52,972 nt of DNA from Archaeoglobus sp. (GTDB taxonomy: Archaea; Halobacteriota; Archaeoglobi; Archaeoglobales; Archaeoglobaceae): assembly GCA_017656505.1 (NCBI GenBank), contig JACDNU010000013.1:1-52972 (forward strand), given 5' to 3'. Below, in pieces: positions 51,138-52,972 of the stretch. The first letter of the stretch is position 1; each line of letters opens with the position of its first letter. The position numbers and the translations under genes are program-made. The notes under the pieces are model-generated. The model did not search any database. It was given only the letters and a program-made list of their open reading frames with translations, and had not been told where the DNA came from.

Positions 51138-52322
51138 TCATTTTAATGCTTTGACAATTATCGCCTCATCATCTTTTTTGAAAAGGTAGAACCATTCTTC
51201 TCCCTTCAAACCATCCTCGAGTTTTTTTCTAACCTTCCAGTACTCCGATGGTGGCAGGGAGAATCTGAGGGTGATTTTACCAGCTCCAAGCTTTTTTAGT
51301 TTGCTGTTTATTTCAGCAGCATTGAAACTGCAGATCTCCTCCACAGAATAGTCTCTTATGAAATTGGAGTTGGATTCCTCATCTGAAGAAAGAACGACCC
51401 TTCTGCCATCGTCTATAACGATGCTTGCGCTCAGATTTATCTTGCCTAATAGGTTTCCGAGCAGTCCTGCTTTAATCACTGTGAAGTCAATCTCATGGAG
51501 GAAATATTTTACTCCATCTCTTTCAGGCTCGATTCGCTCATCTTCGTTGGTTACTTTCTCCATCGAAGGTAGGCTTATTGCCGAAACGTCACATTCAGCC
51601 AAATCATTTCTATAGAGAGCAAGCCTGTTGAGCCGGAAGTTAAGGGAGGTGTACTCCTTCTCCCCCTCCAATGATATCTTTGCAGGGGAAAGTTGTGGGG
51701 GGAGTTCAAACGCGATTTTTTCAGTTATAGCAGAATACTTCTCAATCACCTTCTCAGGAGGAGGTTCGAGGTTTTCTAGGCTCCTAATCTTTTCCTCTGG
51801 AGGTCTGGAGGGATCGGAGAAAATGATGTCAACATCGCTGGCTTCAATTCGCTTTACAATCTCCTTGCTCAGTGAATCTCCAACGATAATCTCGGCCTCC
51901 ACTTTCAATGCGGTAAGATTCAACTCTGCCAGAAAAGCCCTTTTTTCGTTCAACTCAACTCCAATTGCTCTCTTGCTCTCCTTTGCGAAGTAAATTAGTT
52001 GAGCTCCAATTCCACAGCTCACGTCTGCTATGCAATCAGCTCTCAACCTTTTCGCCCGGTATTCAGCAACAGTCGGTGGAGTTGAGTATCTAAGGCCATC
52101 ATCATCGAAGAAGAGTCTTTCTGCAAGCTCGCCGAATTTATCCTTTGCCCTTATCCTATTTTTTGCAATTTCAAAAACATCCTGTTTGCTTAGGGATTTC
52201 AGCTTAATTTTTTTGATGTAGCGGTCAAGCTCCCTTAAAATCTTATCTTCGCTGTAGCCCTTTCTGATTCTCTCCAAGCAGAACTTGACGGCTCTGTTTA
52301 TTTTTGAAAAATCTTCAGACAT
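51138..52322 (-). CDS. Class I SAM-dependent methyltransferase with THUMP-like features
   Basis: The 394-residue protein has an N-terminal helical region, then motif I IADVSCGIGAQLIYFA (about residues 91-106), AIGVELNEKRAFLAELNLTA and motif IV IIFSDPSRPPEE (about 168-179). The preceding STPPTVAEYRAKRL resembles THUMP-like class I methyltransferases. The C-terminal part (about 250-394) is another alpha/beta domain. RNA base methylation is likely by family; site unknown. The start ATG at 52322 overlaps nothing; mbf1 lies upstream by 8 bases, so the two form a unit. Confidence 0.82.
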   Translation of the reverse strand: MSEDFSKINRAVKFCLERIRKGYSEDKILRELDRYIKKIKLKSLSKQDVFEIAKNRIRAKDKFGELAERLFFDDDGLRYSTPPTVAEYRAKRLRADCIADVSCGIGAQLIYFAKESKRAIGVELNEKRAFLAELNLTALKVEAEIIVGDSLSKEIVKRIEASDVDIIFSDPSRPPEEKIRSLENLEPPPEKVIEKYSAITEKIAFELPPQLSPAKISLEGEKEYTSLNFRLNRLALYRNDLAECDVSAISLPSMEKVTNEDERIEPERDGVKYFLHEIDFTVIKAGLLGNLLGKINLSASIVIDDGRRVVLSSDEESNSNFIRDYSVEEICSFNAAEINSKLKKLGAGKITLRFSLPPSEYWKVRKKLEDGLKGEEWFYLFKKDDEAIIVKALK

Positions 52323-52330
52323 TTTTCGAT

Positions 52331-52801
52331 TTAGTGTTTCTTCCTTTTTATCTCAACGATGTCTCCGAGGGTAGGTGTGAGACTTCTCCTTCCAAAATCG
52401 AATTTCACCTCTGTAACCTTCTCTCTGAGCTTGAGATTGAAAAGTCTCTCAAGTTTCTCAATAACCGCTGGCTCAGGAGTTATCTCTGCATTTTCAATTT
52501 TCCGGATGAGCGACTCCTTCTCCTGAATTTTTTTAGCAAGAACCTCCTGACTCCAACCTCTTTTTTCTCTCTCTCGCTTTATTATCAAATTGTAGTTTTC
52601 TAATAACTCTTCCTCGAATTCAATTGCTTTTGCCCTCTTCTTTCTGAAAAGAATCTTCTTAACTCCTTTCTGGGTTATCTTTTCGACCGGTTTCTCGCTT
52701 CCGAGGCTTCTGCATGATCTGCAAACCGTCATTTCACTTCCCTCGATCAGGACCTTGTATCCCTTCCCTTTCAGTTCTCTACCGCAAACCTCACACTCCA
52801 T
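52331..52801 (-). CDS. Multiprotein bridging factor 1 (MBF1)-like regulator
   Basis: From ATG 52801 (GGTGA site 7 bases upstream) the protein has 156 residues. An N-terminal zinc ribbon (CEVCGRELKG, then CRSCR near residue 30) is followed by a Lys/Arg-rich linker and a Cro/C1-type HTH (about residues 75-130: REKRGWSQEVLAKKIQEKES, LIRKIENAEITPEPAVIEKL). This matches archaeal MBF1, which associates with ribosomes and translation. The stop lies 8 bases before the methyltransferase ATG. Confidence 0.93.
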   Translation of the reverse strand: MECEVCGRELKGKGYKVLIEGSEMTVCRSCRSLGSEKPVEKITQKGVKKILFRKKRAKAIEFEEELLENYNLIIKREREKRGWSQEVLAKKIQEKESLIRKIENAEITPEPAVIEKLERLFNLKLREKVTEVKFDFGRRSLTPTLGDIVEIKRKKH

Positions 52802-52972
52802 CGAAGTCACCAACAGAAATAGCTTGGCCTATGAGTATTTTAATCTTCAGTTTTAATTTTCAGTTTCTCAGTTTCTCATTTTCGGCTTTCAGTTTTTGAT
52901 TGCTGAATCAAAATCGGATTTATAGTATCTGACATAACCAATTTAACCAATATCCAAAAACTTCTTAACCCA

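Overview
The window is a 53 kb piece of a hyperthermophilic or thermophilic euryarchaeal chromosome, most likely from the Archaeoglobales. The support is the gene set: FEN1, Orc1/Cdc6, MCM, deoxyhypusine synthase, DphB, a DRG GTPase, MBF1, Mre11-Rad50-NurA-HerA, a fused Fae-Hps, a tungsten aldehyde:ferredoxin oxidoreductase and an archaeal-type serine hydroxymethyltransferase. The archaeal gene starts agree, with either a GGTG/GAGGTG ribosome site or no leader behind a TATA box. Genus assignment is inference.

Layout. 1-4 kb holds replication and cofactor genes (fen1, moaB, orc1/cdc6, nadM). 4-8.2 kb is a minus-strand run: zinc ribbon plus MidA-like protein, a crotonase-fold protein, a UPF0216 protein, a nitroreductase and an inactivated RecA/KaiC-like protein. 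8.3-10.7 kb encodes two exported proteins, a membrane-anchored beta-helix protein and a lipoprotein interrupted by an in-frame TAG. 10.8-14.4 kb has mcm, deoxyhypusine synthase and a membrane protein. At 14.5 kb a tRNA-Phe(GAA) gene abuts what looks like the N-terminal scar of an SSV-type integrase and the 3' end of a response-regulator gene. 15-19.7 kb is a complete branched-chain amino-acid type ABC transporter. 19.8-25.2 kb has a radical SAM/SPASM protein, dphB, a DRG GTPase, two thioredoxin-fold proteins, an HTH regulator, a tiny 2[4Fe-4S] ferredoxin and an unknown protein. 25.2-28 kb is minus strand: a coiled-coil protein, glyA and a Mth938-like protein.

28.1-35.2 kb is a DNA end-resection operon, mre11-rad50-nurA-(unknown 157 aa)-herA. 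It is followed by a bactofilin-like membrane protein and an S4-domain rRNA methyltransferase. 36.9-38.4 kb holds leuD-leuB, then a frameshifted peroxiredoxin gene. 39-41 kb on the minus strand has triosephosphate isomerase and Fae-Hps, which provide ribulose phosphate and C1 metabolism. 41.4-44.8 kb is an SCP2 protein / iron alcohol dehydrogenase / aldehyde:ferredoxin oxidoreductase operon. 44.9-48.8 kb has an M20 deacylase, a small unknown protein, a MutS-like ATPase and a metallo-beta-lactamase-fold enzyme. The window ends with a VIT/CCC1-like membrane protein, cysS, a methyltransferase and MBF1.

The most interesting points are: (i) an unknown gene locked inside the NurA-HerA operon, together with a Rad50 whose zinc-hook apex reads C-x6-C instead of C-x2-C; (ii) an integration scar at tRNA-Phe; (iii) a redox operon pairing thioredoxin, an HTH regulator, a 57-residue ferredoxin and an unknown protein; (iv) three broken genes (TAG-interrupted lipoprotein, frameshifted peroxiredoxin, response-regulator remnant); (v) a MidA/NDUFAF7-like protein with a degenerate SAM site paired with a 56-residue zinc ribbon. 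I see no CRISPR array, transposase or classical defence island.
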